From contig NZ_JACIFD010000012.1 in the NCBI RefSeq assembly GCF_014197205.1, positions 1 to 57,727 of the forward strand: a stretch of DNA of 57,727 bases, given 5' to 3'. A program made the translations under genes and the position numbers. Numbering within the stretch: position 1 is the stretch's first letter; each line of letters starts with the position of its first letter. The notes below the pieces were generated by a model. It saw only the letters and a list, made by a program, of their open reading frames with translations. It was not told where the DNA came from and made no database searches. The DNA comes from Canibacter oris. GTDB taxonomy: Bacteria > Actinomycetota > Actinomycetes > Actinomycetales > Microbacteriaceae. Of this stretch, positions 8,254 to 16,408 are shown in pieces.

Positions 8254-10889
8254 TGCAAACTAAAGCAAAACCAAGACTTAATAAGCCAGTAAACATTGCC
8301 TTAAGCATGTTGGGCATATTAATGCTGCTGGTGCAAACAATCGTTAATGTCACAATCAGCACTAGTGAAACCACCATCGACAGATTGTGGCGTGGTAGCT
8401 ATGACATTCTAGTCACACATCAGAATTTTAGTGAAGCAGTAAATATCGGCACCAACGAATACGGATTAAACCTCGTCGAACCAAACTACGCCGGGGTCGC
8501 TGCGCCAACAATTAGCGCCGAGCAACTCGCGCAAATAAGACAAACTGCAGGCGTCGAAGTCGCAGCACCAATCGGATACATCGGCACTCAAAACAATAAC
8601 CAAAAATGGCCGCTGGTGTTCATTCCATACGACGTAATCACCGCCAATCCGACGCTAGAACTGCAACTGCAGTTCATCGAACTCAGTGATGATGGCGTCT
8701 CGCAGCGGGTAAACCACAGCTCGCAGCTGAAGATAATAATTGACTCACAAGGATGGAATCAGACCAAACCAAGTGACGCAACGCCGCTGCGAGCTGCGGA
8801 ACACGGTATCAAAACCATTAACCTGCAAGACCCTACCGTGCAGCACAGCGCAATGCTGCACCAAAATGGTCTCACCGTGCTTACTTCGCTGATGCCAATC
8901 GCTAACACCACCGTGGTGGCGGTTGATCCACAAGCGGAGCAACAACTATTACCCCCAGAACTCGCTGCCGAGATGCAAAAACTGCAAGACGCAGAGAATA
9001 TCCTCGCCGCGCAGCCCGCAGCGACAGCGGCAGCTTTTTTGGCAGCGCTAGAAACCGACACTGACTGGGCCCAACAATTGCTGGCCTTGACCGGAGATGA
9101 AACTAGGCTGCCTTCGGCCCTATACGGTGGGTTAGGGATGGAAAACCCCTTAGTGCCATACCTGCGAAACACCGCAAGCTATCCGCCGCTCAGCTTCAAA
9201 ACCGTAATTACCCAGGTAACGCCGCAGGGTGAGCACACCGTGGGCGAAACAACGGTTGATCTAGGCGAGCAAATGCGGCCTTTCGGGGATTTCGGCTTTG
9301 TCGTGCCCTGGCCCGGAGTCGTGGCTGATGTAGACCCTGCCTTTGCACTGAGTTACGGCGGATACTACTCCGCAATGAAAGTGGGGCCGCTGCAATTACG
9401 GCAAGACGATAGCGCAGACGGACACACTGTGTTTAAAGTGCAAACATTCGGTTTTGCCGCGCCCGTGGGCACGAATTTTAGCCCCGAATACGTGCCAGAA
9501 GGCAAACTACCAGGTGAAATCAGAACTTATCGTGACGCTACAGAAACAGAAATCAGCATCGGTGCATTCGATAAGCAGGGCGCAGCCCATTTTGAAGTGG
9601 GAACCTATCAACCACAAATTTTTGACGGCAAGCAGGCGGGATATGTGCCCCTCGGGTTGTACGAACATAACCCACTGCGGATGCAAGAAACTATGGCTGA
9701 ACTACACCCGGATCTGCACGGGCTGGGGCTGGTAGCACAGAGCCCTAACGTGATAGTGCCATTAAGTGCTGCCGCACATTTCACCCAAGATGAGGTGGTA
9801 AATGCGGTGCGCGTGCGAGTTGGTGGAATTTCTGAACTCCCGCGGGAACAGGCGCAGCTGGAAATTGACCGGGTCGCGACACAGCTTCGCGCGTTGGGGC
9901 TCAACGCGGTGATTGTCAGTGGCGCTAGTAAACAAACCGTCCCGATGTATGTTCCAGGTTATGCATACGGTGTGACAGACCCAAACGGGGCACAAGAAAT
10001 TGCAGATTTAGGCTGGGTCGCCCAGGATTTAACCGTCACCGGCACTGACGTGTGGACGGCGCAAACTTTTAAAACCGTGTCTTTGAACGTTGGAAAAATG
10101 CTGCTTGCGTTGATGCTGGGCGGGGTGTTTTTGGTTGCCTTGCTGGTCAGACCGCAAAGCGTCAGAGGGCAGCAACTATTAGCGCTTTTAGGATGGTCGA
10201 AAACCATGCGGCTGAGGTGGGCAGTCAGCGAAGTTGCGGTGGGAATTACGGTTTTGAGTCTCAGCGGCTGTGCTGCGATTCTGATTTCTACACCAGATAA
10301 TCGATTGTTTACCGCGGTGTGTATGGCAGCAGCAGTTTTGGCCCTCGGCATTATGTTTAGCGCAATGCGAGGTAAGACACGGCCAGCGAGCGTCATCGGA
10401 TCGCGGGGAACGCTGGTGTTTTTGGCGGCAGTGTGTGCGGCCAGCGCGGCGGCGGTTGCTATACTGTTGGCGCAGTTGGCGCAGGTGTTGCAGTGGCTAA
10501 GCGAAGTGAGCCAGAAGTTTACGCTCTCGCAAGCGGTGTTGGAGACGTTGCTGCCTGCCGGTGCAATGACTTTGTTAGTGGTGATATTTTTCCTCTATCT
10601 GCTGTTTTTAGCAGTGCGTATCCGCTTTGGGCTGCAGCGCGAACGAACACGATTTAAATATGAGGTTCTGGCGCAAAGCAGCAGCAAATTAAGCGGTGCT
10701 GCCCTCTTTGCTGTGGCGCTTGAAGCGCTGCTCGCGTGCGGCTTGATTTGGTTAGTTATGTGGCTGGGTAGTGCTTGGTTGCAGTTGCAGCCATTGGGTC
10801 TTGTAATTCTCCTGGGCACTGTCCTGATTTGGTGCCTAATTCTGACTGTGGCAAGTTTGCAAATGCTGCGACAAGCCACAAGCAGGTAG
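8253..10889 (+). CDS. FtsX/MacB-like ABC transporter permease with very large ectodomain
   Basis: The protein has 878 aa. One membrane helix lies at residues about 14-38, then about 570 residues of soluble, probably extracytoplasmic sequence, then a C-terminal membrane region from about residue 610 with several helices. That layout (one helix, large outer domain, helix cluster) is that of MacB/FtsX-type permeases, which use ATP hydrolysis to drive mechanical work or export outside the membrane. The outer domain is far larger than in MacB. Recognisable short pieces such as VVAVDPQAEQQLLPPEL and VRVRVGGISELPREQAQLE support the class only weakly, so the substrate is unknown. It overlaps the ATPase gene by one codon fragment and depends on that ATPase. 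No HlyD-type adaptor gene is adjacent; the lipoprotein at 7.1 kb is a possible partner. Confidence 0.75.
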   Translation: MQTKAKPRLNKPVNIALSMLGILMLLVQTIVNVTISTSETTIDRLWRGSYDILVTHQNFSEAVNIGTNEYGLNLVEPNYAGVAAPTISAEQLAQIRQTAGVEVAAPIGYIGTQNNNQKWPLVFIPYDVITANPTLELQLQFIELSDDGVSQRVNHSSQLKIIIDSQGWNQTKPSDATPLRAAEHGIKTINLQDPTVQHSAMLHQNGLTVLTSLMPIANTTVVAVDPQAEQQLLPPELAAEMQKLQDAENILAAQPAATAAAFLAALETDTDWAQQLLALTGDETRLPSALYGGLGMENPLVPYLRNTASYPPLSFKTVITQVTPQGEHTVGETTVDLGEQMRPFGDFGFVVPWPGVVADVDPAFALSYGGYYSAMKVGPLQLRQDDSADGHTVFKVQTFGFAAPVGTNFSPEYVPEGKLPGEIRTYRDATETEISIGAFDKQGAAHFEVGTYQPQIFDGKQAGYVPLGLYEHNPLRMQETMAELHPDLHGLGLVAQSPNVIVPLSAAAHFTQDEVVNAVRVRVGGISELPREQAQLEIDRVATQLRALGLNAVIVSGASKQTVPMYVPGYAYGVTDPNGAQEIADLGWVAQDLTVTGTDVWTAQTFKTVSLNVGKMLLALMLGGVFLVALLVRPQSVRGQQLLALLGWSKTMRLRWAVSEVAVGITVLSLSGCAAILISTPDNRLFTAVCMAAAVLALGIMFSAMRGKTRPASVIGSRGTLVFLAAVCAASAAAVAILLAQLAQVLQWLSEVSQKFTLSQAVLETLLPAGAMTLLVVIFFLYLLFLAVRIRFGLQRERTRFKYEVLAQSSSKLSGAALFAVALEALLACGLIWLVMWLGSAWLQLQPLGLVILLGTVLIWCLILTVASLQMLRQATSR

Positions 10890-10956
10890 CAGCGGTCCTT
10901 CTCGCAATGCCATAAGATTAGAGGGAGAAAAAAGCGATTTAAGAGAAGAGCGCAAC

Positions 10957-12639
10957 ATGGCAGAATACATTTACCAAATGGTGCGGGCGCGCAAAGCGCA
11001 CGGCGACAAAGTTATCCTCGATGATGTGACAATGTCGTTCTTCCCGGGCGCCAAAATCGGTATGGTTGGCCCGAACGGTGCCGGTAAATCAACCATCCTG
11101 AAGATTATGGCGGGGCTCGATACACCGTCAAACGGCGAAGCAATGCTGACCCCTGGTTACAGCGTCGGGATTCTGATGCAGGAGCCAGAGCTTGACGAAG
11201 AAAAAACCGTGCTGGAAAACGTGCAGCAGGGTGTTGCTGATCTGAAAGCAAAAATCGATCGCTTCAACGAAATCAGCATGGAAATGGCTAACCCAGACGC
11301 AGACTATGATGCGCTGCTGCCGGAAATGGGTGAGCTGCAGGAGCAGATTGATGCCCTCGACGGTTGGGATCTCGATAACCAGCTGGAGCAAGCTATGGAC
11401 GCGCTGCGCTGCCCACCTTCAGACGAGGTAGTAAAACACCTCTCCGGCGGTGAGAAGCGCCGTGTTGCGCTGTGTAAACTGCTGCTCGAAAAACCAGACC
11501 TGCTGCTGCTCGACGAGCCCACAAACCACCTCGACGCGGAGAGTGTGCTGTGGCTAGAGCAGCACCTCGCTAAATATCACGGCGCTGTAATCGCGATTAC
11601 CCACGACCGCTACTTCCTTGACAACATTGCGCAGTGGATCGCCGAAGTCGACCGTGGCCGCCTCTACCCGTACGAGGGTAACTACTCCACCTACCTCGAA
11701 AAGAAAGCCGAGCGGCTGGAGGTGCAGGGGCGTAAAGACGCCAAACTGCAAAAGCGCCTGCGAGAGGAACTAGAGTGGGTGCGGTCTAACGCGAAGGGTC
11801 GTCAGGCAAAATCAAAGGCGCGTCTGGCACGCTACGAAGAAATGGCTGCGGAAGCTGAGCGCACTCGCAAGCTCGACTTCGAAGAGATTCAAATTCCGCC
11901 GGGGCCGCGCCTCGGTAACGTGGTGCTCGAAGCCAAAGGCCTGCGCAAAGGTTTCGGCGACCGCGTGCTGATTGACGGGCTAGACTTCTCTCTGCCACGC
12001 AACGGTATCGTCGGTATTATCGGCCCGAACGGTGTCGGTAAATCAACCCTGTTTAAAACCATTGTGGGCATCGAGCCACTCGACGCCGGCGAACTCAAAA
12101 TCGGCGAAACTGTGAAACTCAGCTACGTTGATCAGAGCCGCGCCGGGATTGATCCACAAAAAACAGTGTGGGAAGTGGTTTCAGACGGGCTCGATTTTAT
12201 TCAGGTCGGCAACGTGGAGATTCCGTCTCGGGCGTATGTGTCAAGCTTCGGCTTTAAAGGCCCAGACCAGCAAAAACCAGCCGGTGTGCTCTCCGGCGGT
12301 GAGCGCAACCGTCTGAACCTGGCGCTCACTCTGAAGCAGGGCGGCAACGTGCTGCTGCTTGACGAGCCAACCAACGACCTTGATGTGGAAACCCTCGCAA
12401 GCCTCGAAAATGCGCTGCTGGAGTTCCCGGGCTGTGCCGTTGTGATTACCCACGACCGGTGGTTCCTGGATCGCGTTGCAACCCACATCCTGGCATATGA
12501 AGGCACCGCAGAAAACCCAGCCAGCTGGTACTGGTACGAGGGTAACTTCGAGGGCTACGAGAAGAACAAGATTGAGCGTCTCGGCCCTGACGCGGCAAAG
12601 CCGTCACGCATGACATACCGCAAACTGACACGCGGCTAA
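10957..12639 (+). CDS. ettA: Energy-dependent translational throttle protein EttA (ABC-F)
   Basis: It is a soluble ABC-F ATPase with two nucleotide-binding domains and no membrane segments, 560 aa, matching EttA in length. It binds the ribosomal E site and gates the first elongation step according to the ADP/ATP ratio. Each half has a Walker A (GPNGAGKST; GPNGVGKST), a signature (LSGGEKRRVALCKLLL; LSGGERNRLNLALTL) and a Walker B (LLLLDEPTNHLD; VLLLDEPTNDLD). Between them is the charged linker with an Arg/Lys-rich segment (LQKRLREELEWVRSN) characteristic of ABC-F proteins. A -10-like TAAGAT occurs about 40 bp upstream, and a good terminator follows, so it is probably its own transcription unit. 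Confidence 0.96.
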   Translation: MAEYIYQMVRARKAHGDKVILDDVTMSFFPGAKIGMVGPNGAGKSTILKIMAGLDTPSNGEAMLTPGYSVGILMQEPELDEEKTVLENVQQGVADLKAKIDRFNEISMEMANPDADYDALLPEMGELQEQIDALDGWDLDNQLEQAMDALRCPPSDEVVKHLSGGEKRRVALCKLLLEKPDLLLLDEPTNHLDAESVLWLEQHLAKYHGAVIAITHDRYFLDNIAQWIAEVDRGRLYPYEGNYSTYLEKKAERLEVQGRKDAKLQKRLREELEWVRSNAKGRQAKSKARLARYEEMAAEAERTRKLDFEEIQIPPGPRLGNVVLEAKGLRKGFGDRVLIDGLDFSLPRNGIVGIIGPNGVGKSTLFKTIVGIEPLDAGELKIGETVKLSYVDQSRAGIDPQKTVWEVVSDGLDFIQVGNVEIPSRAYVSSFGFKGPDQQKPAGVLSGGERNRLNLALTLKQGGNVLLLDEPTNDLDVETLASLENALLEFPGCAVVITHDRWFLDRVATHILAYEGTAENPASWYWYEGNFEGYEKNKIERLGPDAAKPSRMTYRKLTRG

Positions 12640-12646
12640 GAGTCAC

Positions 12647-12678
12647 AAGCGCGGCCGGGGTAAAACCCGGTCGCGCTT
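12647..12678 (+). terminator. Terminator hairpin after ettA
   Basis: A 13-bp stem with one G-T wobble (12647-12659 with 12666-12678), loop GTAAAA, starts 8 bp past the ettA stop. The remaining gap to 12834 holds an imperfect direct repeat around GCGGTGCCGAG / GCGGTGCTGAG and no gene. Confidence 0.7.
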
Positions 12679-12834
12679 TGCTTAACGGTATTGGTTGGTG
12701 TCCTTGGCGGTGCCGAGCGATATTCAGTGGCGCTTAGCGGTGCTGAGTTATGTTTTGGCGGATTGAGAGCACTGAGATACACTGAGTGACGCACAGCGGC
12801 GCAGCGGCGCAAAACACAGGAGACTGCAAGGAAC

Positions 12835-13302
12835 ATGGCGAGAATACACGTAGACATTGAAATGCGGTGGGGCTCAGACCAGGATGCCTACGGACACATC
12901 AACAACGTCACCTTCGCGCGCTACCTCGAAGAAGCGCGGGTGCGTGTCTTTTGGCTCGGCACAGCTCGCGAAAAAACCGGGCTCGAAGGGTATTTTCGTG
13001 GCAACGACCCCGCCGGGCCGAAAATGTTGGTTGCTGCGCAACACATCGAATTTCTGCGAATCCTAGGGTACTCAGAACATCCCGTCACCGTGGCCATGTG
13101 GATAGGGAAACTCGGCGGCTCCAGCCTCGAACTGCACTACGAAATCACAGACAACTCACTGCCCGAAAAACCCGTAGTGGCGCGCGCCATAACCACAGTG
13201 GTGATAGTAAACGGTGAGACTATGCGGCCTGAACGACTCGATGCCGCAGGACGCGAGCTCGCCGCACAGTGGCAAGATGCGCCGCTGAAACTCGGGCGCT
13301 AA
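12835..13302 (+). CDS. Hotdog-fold acyl-CoA thioesterase (YbgC/4HBT family)
   Basis: It has 155 aa and belongs to the small hotdog-fold thioesterases that hydrolyse acyl-CoA or related thioesters. The family signature near the N-terminus is visible as RWGSDQDAYGHINNVTFARYLEEAR, read here as key residues D-x-Y-G-H-I-N-N and the following Y-L-E-E-A-R; the Asp of this loop is the usual catalytic residue. The middle contains the expected strand HIEFLRILGYSEHPVTV. The start has AAGGA close before the ATG. It faces the alpha/beta hydrolase gene, ending 12 bp from it. The physiological substrate is unknown. Confidence 0.85.
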   Translation: MARIHVDIEMRWGSDQDAYGHINNVTFARYLEEARVRVFWLGTAREKTGLEGYFRGNDPAGPKMLVAAQHIEFLRILGYSEHPVTVAMWIGKLGGSSLELHYEITDNSLPEKPVVARAITTVVIVNGETMRPERLDAAGRELAAQWQDAPLKLGR

Positions 13303-13314
13303 AACCGCGAGCGG

Positions 13315-14118
13315 CTATGCCTCAGCCGTGATAAATTCGCGCACAAGGCGCTCAAACTCGGCGGGCTGATCCGCATGCACCCAATGCCCAGCCCCGGGCA
13401 CAGCGACCGGAATCACATCCGGAAACAGCGAGCTCATCAAGGGCAGGTCGCTCTGCTTGACGTAGTTCGAGTCGCTGCCGGCAAGCCACAGCACCGGGCC
13501 TGAAAAAGAGGTCGCCGTAGGAGGCTCGAAACCAACAATCTGCGGCAGGGAATTAAACAGCAACCGGACGTTAGCGAGCCAACGGTAGCGGAAAGAACTC
13601 GGCTGCTTGACAAGATTGGCAAGCAAAAAATTGCGCATGGTGTCATCGGGAATCGCCGCTTGCAGCTGGTCGTGAGCTTCGCGCCTGGTGCGCAGCGACA
13701 TCAAATCAAGTTGCAACAGCGGCCCCAACAGGCTGTTAAAAGGAGCAGTGCCGGCGGCAGGAGTGGGAGAAATATCTACGACAGTGAGGCTGTGTAACAG
13801 CTCCGGGTGTAACAGCGCCAGCATCATTGCGGTTTTGCCGCCCATCGAGTGGCCCACCAGGTGTACTTTCCCAACCCGCTGCACCTCCGACAGCCGCCTG
13901 AGCAGAGCAGCAACCGCATCAGCCATCTGCTGGTAAGAAAATTCTGTGGTCCAGGCGCTGTCGCCGTGGTTGGGCTGATCCACCAAAATCGCGGTTGTGG
14001 TGGCTGTTAGTGCCTTGGCGTTCTGTAAAAAGTTCTTACCGCGCCCCATTAGACCGTGCAAAAATACCGTTACCCGCTCTGGGTTGCCGGCGATTACCTC
14101 GTAATTAAGCTCACTCAT
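13315..14118 (-). CDS. Alpha/beta-hydrolase fold esterase (YbfF-like)
   Basis: It is a 267-aa soluble esterase of the alpha/beta-hydrolase fold. The oxyanion region VFLHGLMGRGKNF, the nucleophile elbow VGHSMGGKTAM with the catalytic Ser, and the C-terminal GAGHWVHADQP with the catalytic His are all present; an Asp in the region after the sixth strand would complete the triad. The opening and the GLMGRGKNF segment resemble YbfF-type esterases, which act on short acyl esters or thioesters. Its ATG overlaps the tesB stop by 4 bp (ATGA), so both are co-transcribed on the minus strand. Substrate unknown. Confidence 0.85.
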   Translation of the reverse strand: MSELNYEVIAGNPERVTVFLHGLMGRGKNFLQNAKALTATTTAILVDQPNHGDSAWTTEFSYQQMADAVAALLRRLSEVQRVGKVHLVGHSMGGKTAMMLALLHPELLHSLTVVDISPTPAAGTAPFNSLLGPLLQLDLMSLRTRREAHDQLQAAIPDDTMRNFLLANLVKQPSSFRYRWLANVRLLFNSLPQIVGFEPPTATSFSGPVLWLAGSDSNYVKQSDLPLMSSLFPDVIPVAVPGAGHWVHADQPAEFERLVREFITAEA

Positions 14119-15098
14119 GCTGCTGCCCCCGCGCGCAAGGCATTAGTGTTTGCTGCGTCGGTACGGGCGCGGTGCGAGCCCTGGGCGCCAGGACTCGCGG
14201 CGTGGGTGCCCGCTGCTAGCCCGCTGCGGGGCCCGGTGTTACCCGGCAGTCGCACCATCACCTCCTGGGCACAGCTCGCCACCAGCTCACCTGCCTGATT
14301 AAAGAACCTGCCCTGCGTGAGGGCGCGGCCACCAGCGGCATGCACACAGCGCAGGTCGTAAAGCAGCCAGTCATCAACGTTAACCTCGGTGTGGAACCAG
14401 ATTGCTAAATCAAGGCTCGCGACCTTCAATCCAGGAGCTGTCCACGGCACACCATAGCCGCGCAGCACCGGCTCAATAAACATATAGTCGCTGGCAAACG
14501 TGAGCGCGGCCTTTTGCAAAAGCTGGGTGCCGCGCAGAGGAGATACCGTCTTTAGCCACACCCGCTGCGAAGCCTTAGTCGCGGCAACCGTGGTAAACAC
14601 GTCGCTGTCGACATAGCGAAACTCGAACGGCCGCTGCAGGATGAAACTCGCATCGTGATCCGCCGCTAAATGCTGATAGGTGTCGCTCAAACTCGCTAGC
14701 TGCTGTGGCTCGGGAATCTCACGCATGTTGAGGGTGTCAGCAAAACCTGGCTGCTCGGCGGGTCGCTGAAAAGACGCGATCAGCGACATGATGGTTTCGC
14801 CGTTTTGGAACGCCTGTGCGCGGCGGGTGGCGAAAGAGCCCCCGGTGAAAACACTGTCTACCTCGAAAGTGGTTGCGGCGCTGGCAACTCCGGGGCGCAA
14901 AAAATACCCGTGCAGGGAGTGTAGCTCACGATCCGGATCCACCGTGGCACCCGCAGCGTAGGCTGCCTGCCCCATGATTTGCCCGCCGAAGCTGCGTCCG
15001 GAAGCTGTTGGGTGAGCCTGGCCCACAAAAATATCGTGGGTAGTGCGGGCGCGCTGCGATGCCACCGTGAGCAGCTCAGACAGTGAGGTGTTAGACAT
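14115..15098 (-). CDS. tesB: Acyl-CoA thioesterase II (TesB family)
   Basis: This is a double-hotdog acyl-CoA thioesterase of 327 aa that releases free fatty acids from medium or long acyl-CoAs. The family opening FVGQAHPTASGRSFGGQIMG and the loop LHSLHGYFLRPG are clear. The second hotdog contains SLDLAIWFH and DDWLLYDLRC, with the C-terminal GRALTQGRFFNQAGELVAS. About 35 extra residues rich in Ala, Gly and Thr follow the normal end and look disordered. AGGAGC lies before the ATG on the minus strand. It is first of a two-gene unit with the esterase and is divergent from the unknown gene at 15167. Confidence 0.92.
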   Translation of the reverse strand: MSNTSLSELLTVASQRARTTHDIFVGQAHPTASGRSFGGQIMGQAAYAAGATVDPDRELHSLHGYFLRPGVASAATTFEVDSVFTGGSFATRRAQAFQNGETIMSLIASFQRPAEQPGFADTLNMREIPEPQQLASLSDTYQHLAADHDASFILQRPFEFRYVDSDVFTTVAATKASQRVWLKTVSPLRGTQLLQKAALTFASDYMFIEPVLRGYGVPWTAPGLKVASLDLAIWFHTEVNVDDWLLYDLRCVHAAGGRALTQGRFFNQAGELVASCAQEVMVRLPGNTGPRSGLAAGTHAASPGAQGSHRARTDAANTNALRAGAAA

Positions 15099-15154
15099 GT
15101 GTGAAGCTCCTGAAAAAGGGGTAAAACTGTTTCCCAGTGTAGCGGTGCAGCCGG

Positions 15155-15160
15155 TAAACT
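15155..15160 (+). promoter_or_regulatory. Candidate -10 hexamer, leaderless GTG start
   Basis: TAAACT lies 6 nt before the GTG at 15167, with no ribosome binding site between. This supports the GTG over the later ATG at 15182. Confidence 0.4.
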
Positions 15161-15166
15161 TGCTGC

Positions 15167-15892
15167 GTGCCCAAAAGTATTATGCTGTTAGACGCCAACG
15201 CTGTGCCGGATTTAAAAGTGTATTTGGCACGGTTGCAAAATGCGCAGGTGGATCGGGTGCTAGTGCAAGTAGTGCGCCACGGCGGTGGAGTCAGCGCGGT
15301 GTTTGCCGGAGCTTTGCTCGCGCCGGAAAGCCTGCTTGATAAGACCCCCACGGTGCTTGCCGAAAAGGCATATCGGGTGCGGGTGAACGCTGAGGCTGCG
15401 GAATCAGGGCCGCGCCTCGGGCTGTCGTCGCCGGAGTCGCCGGAGTCGCCGCAACCGGAGCTGGTGCTGAACGAGGTTTATCCCCTAGCCGCGCTAAACG
15501 AGCGCCTTGCCCACTTACAGCGCACCGGAGCAAACGTCATGCAGCTGCCGCCGGCAGCCACCACCGCAAGTTGGGCGGGAGTCACCGCACCGCTTGGTGG
15601 CTGGCAAGCGGAGGGGCAAATCGCAGCCAGCTCACTGCAGCAGGTGGCGCAGCAGGGCGCAGCGCGAATCGCCGCAGCTTTGCCCACGGCGCCTGGCCAA
15701 GCGATTGTGAACTCGCTGCGGGCCGAGGTGTGGGGTGCCCCGATGCTGCCGGGAGTGCCAGCGGGAGCTGCTTTCGCCCTCGCTCACCTTGGCTTTTTAG
15801 AGGGCGCAGAAAACGCGCGGCTACTGCGTCACGGCAACTGGGTGCGGATCGCAACATCCCGCGGCAGCGCGGTGGTGCGGCAAGGGCTGTAA
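15167..15892 (+). CDS. Conserved actinobacterial protein of unknown function
   Basis: The protein has 241 aa and no signal peptide, membrane helix or catalytic motif that I can name. The N-terminal part LDANAVPDLKVYLARL and the C-terminal WGAPMLPGVPAGAAFALAHLGFL recall a hypothetical protein commonly conserved in Microbacteriaceae and relatives, from memory. The middle has a Pro/Ser/Glu linker built on a short tandem repeat (SPESPESP, about residues 86-93). The GTG at 15167 is chosen because a -10 hexamer sits 6 nt before it; an ATG at 15182 would shorten the protein by five residues. It is divergent from tesB and lies 68 bp upstream of rpoZ. Confidence 0.75.
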   Translation: MPKSIMLLDANAVPDLKVYLARLQNAQVDRVLVQVVRHGGGVSAVFAGALLAPESLLDKTPTVLAEKAYRVRVNAEAAESGPRLGLSSPESPESPQPELVLNEVYPLAALNERLAHLQRTGANVMQLPPAATTASWAGVTAPLGGWQAEGQIAASSLQQVAQQGAARIAAALPTAPGQAIVNSLRAEVWGAPMLPGVPAGAAFALAHLGFLEGAENARLLRHGNWVRIATSRGSAVVRQGL

Positions 15893-15928
15893 CTCCGATG
15901 TTGCCTGGCGGAAAACGCCGCAGTTAGA

Positions 15929-15934
15929 TATAAT
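15929..15934 (+). promoter_or_regulatory. Candidate rpoZ -10 element
   Basis: A perfect TATAAT lies 26 bp before the rpoZ start. No convincing -35 element is seen at 16-18 bp. It is followed by AGGAGG, the strongest ribosome binding site in this part of the window. Confidence 0.55.
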
Positions 15935-15960
15935 AAGCAAGTTAATACTAGGAGGCTTAT

Positions 15961-16215
15961 ATGTCAGGCAACAACGGCATTATTGATCCGTCAATCGACG
16001 AGCTGCTGAAGCAGGTAGAGTCAAAATACTCTCTCGTGACCTTCGCGGCGCAGCGTGCACGGCAGATCAATGACTACTACTCAGACCTGCACGACGGCAA
16101 GCTGTACGAAAACATTGGCCCGCTCGTTGACTGCTCAGTTGACGACAAGCCACTGACTATTGCACTGCACGAGATTGCCGAAGGCAAACTCGAGCTCTCA
16201 ACCGATCAGGCATAA
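15961..16215 (+). CDS. rpoZ: RNA polymerase omega subunit
   Basis: The omega subunit helps assemble and stabilise the beta-prime subunit of RNA polymerase. The protein is 84 aa, normal for actinobacteria. The conserved core is present: [19 protein letters not shown], then RARQINDYY, and the C-terminal [12 protein letters not shown] typical of actinobacterial omega. A consensus AGGAGG is 7 nt before the ATG. In many actinobacteria rpoZ is followed by coaBC and metK before priA; here priA follows directly. Confidence 0.95.
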   Translation: MSGNNGIIDPSIDELLKQVESKYSLVTFAAQRARQINDYYSDLHDGKLYENIGPLVDCSVDDKPLTIALHEIAEGKLELSTDQA

Positions 16216-16233
16216 TTTCTGGGCTTTCACAGC

Positions 16234-16260
16234 GGCGTCGATTACTGGCTAATCGGCGCC
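16234..16260 (+). terminator. Possible terminator after rpoZ
   Basis: A 10-bp stem with one wobble (16234-16243 with 16251-16260), loop ACTGGCT, lies 18 bp past the rpoZ stop. It lacks a T-run, so its strength is uncertain. Confidence 0.45.
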
Positions 16261-16325
16261 CTTGCCATATCTGCCCGGTATCCACGCTGTAGTCCCGAAT
16301 CGAGTTAGGCCGAGACCGCGCTAAA

Positions 16326-16361
16326 CTCGTCTCCGCGCTCGTTTTCGCGCTCGTCTCCGCG
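16326..16361 (+). repeat. Three tandem 12-bp units upstream of priA
   Basis: The units CTCGTCTCCGCG, CTCGTTTTCGCG and CTCGTCTCCGCG run head to tail, followed by a fourth partial unit starting CTCGG. They lie about 50 bp before the priA start. No gene is seen in the 16216-16408 gap. Confidence 0.8.
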
Positions 16362-16408
16362 CTCGGCCCGCATCGCGCCCCGTATCCGCATAACCCACAG
16401 GAAACCAG

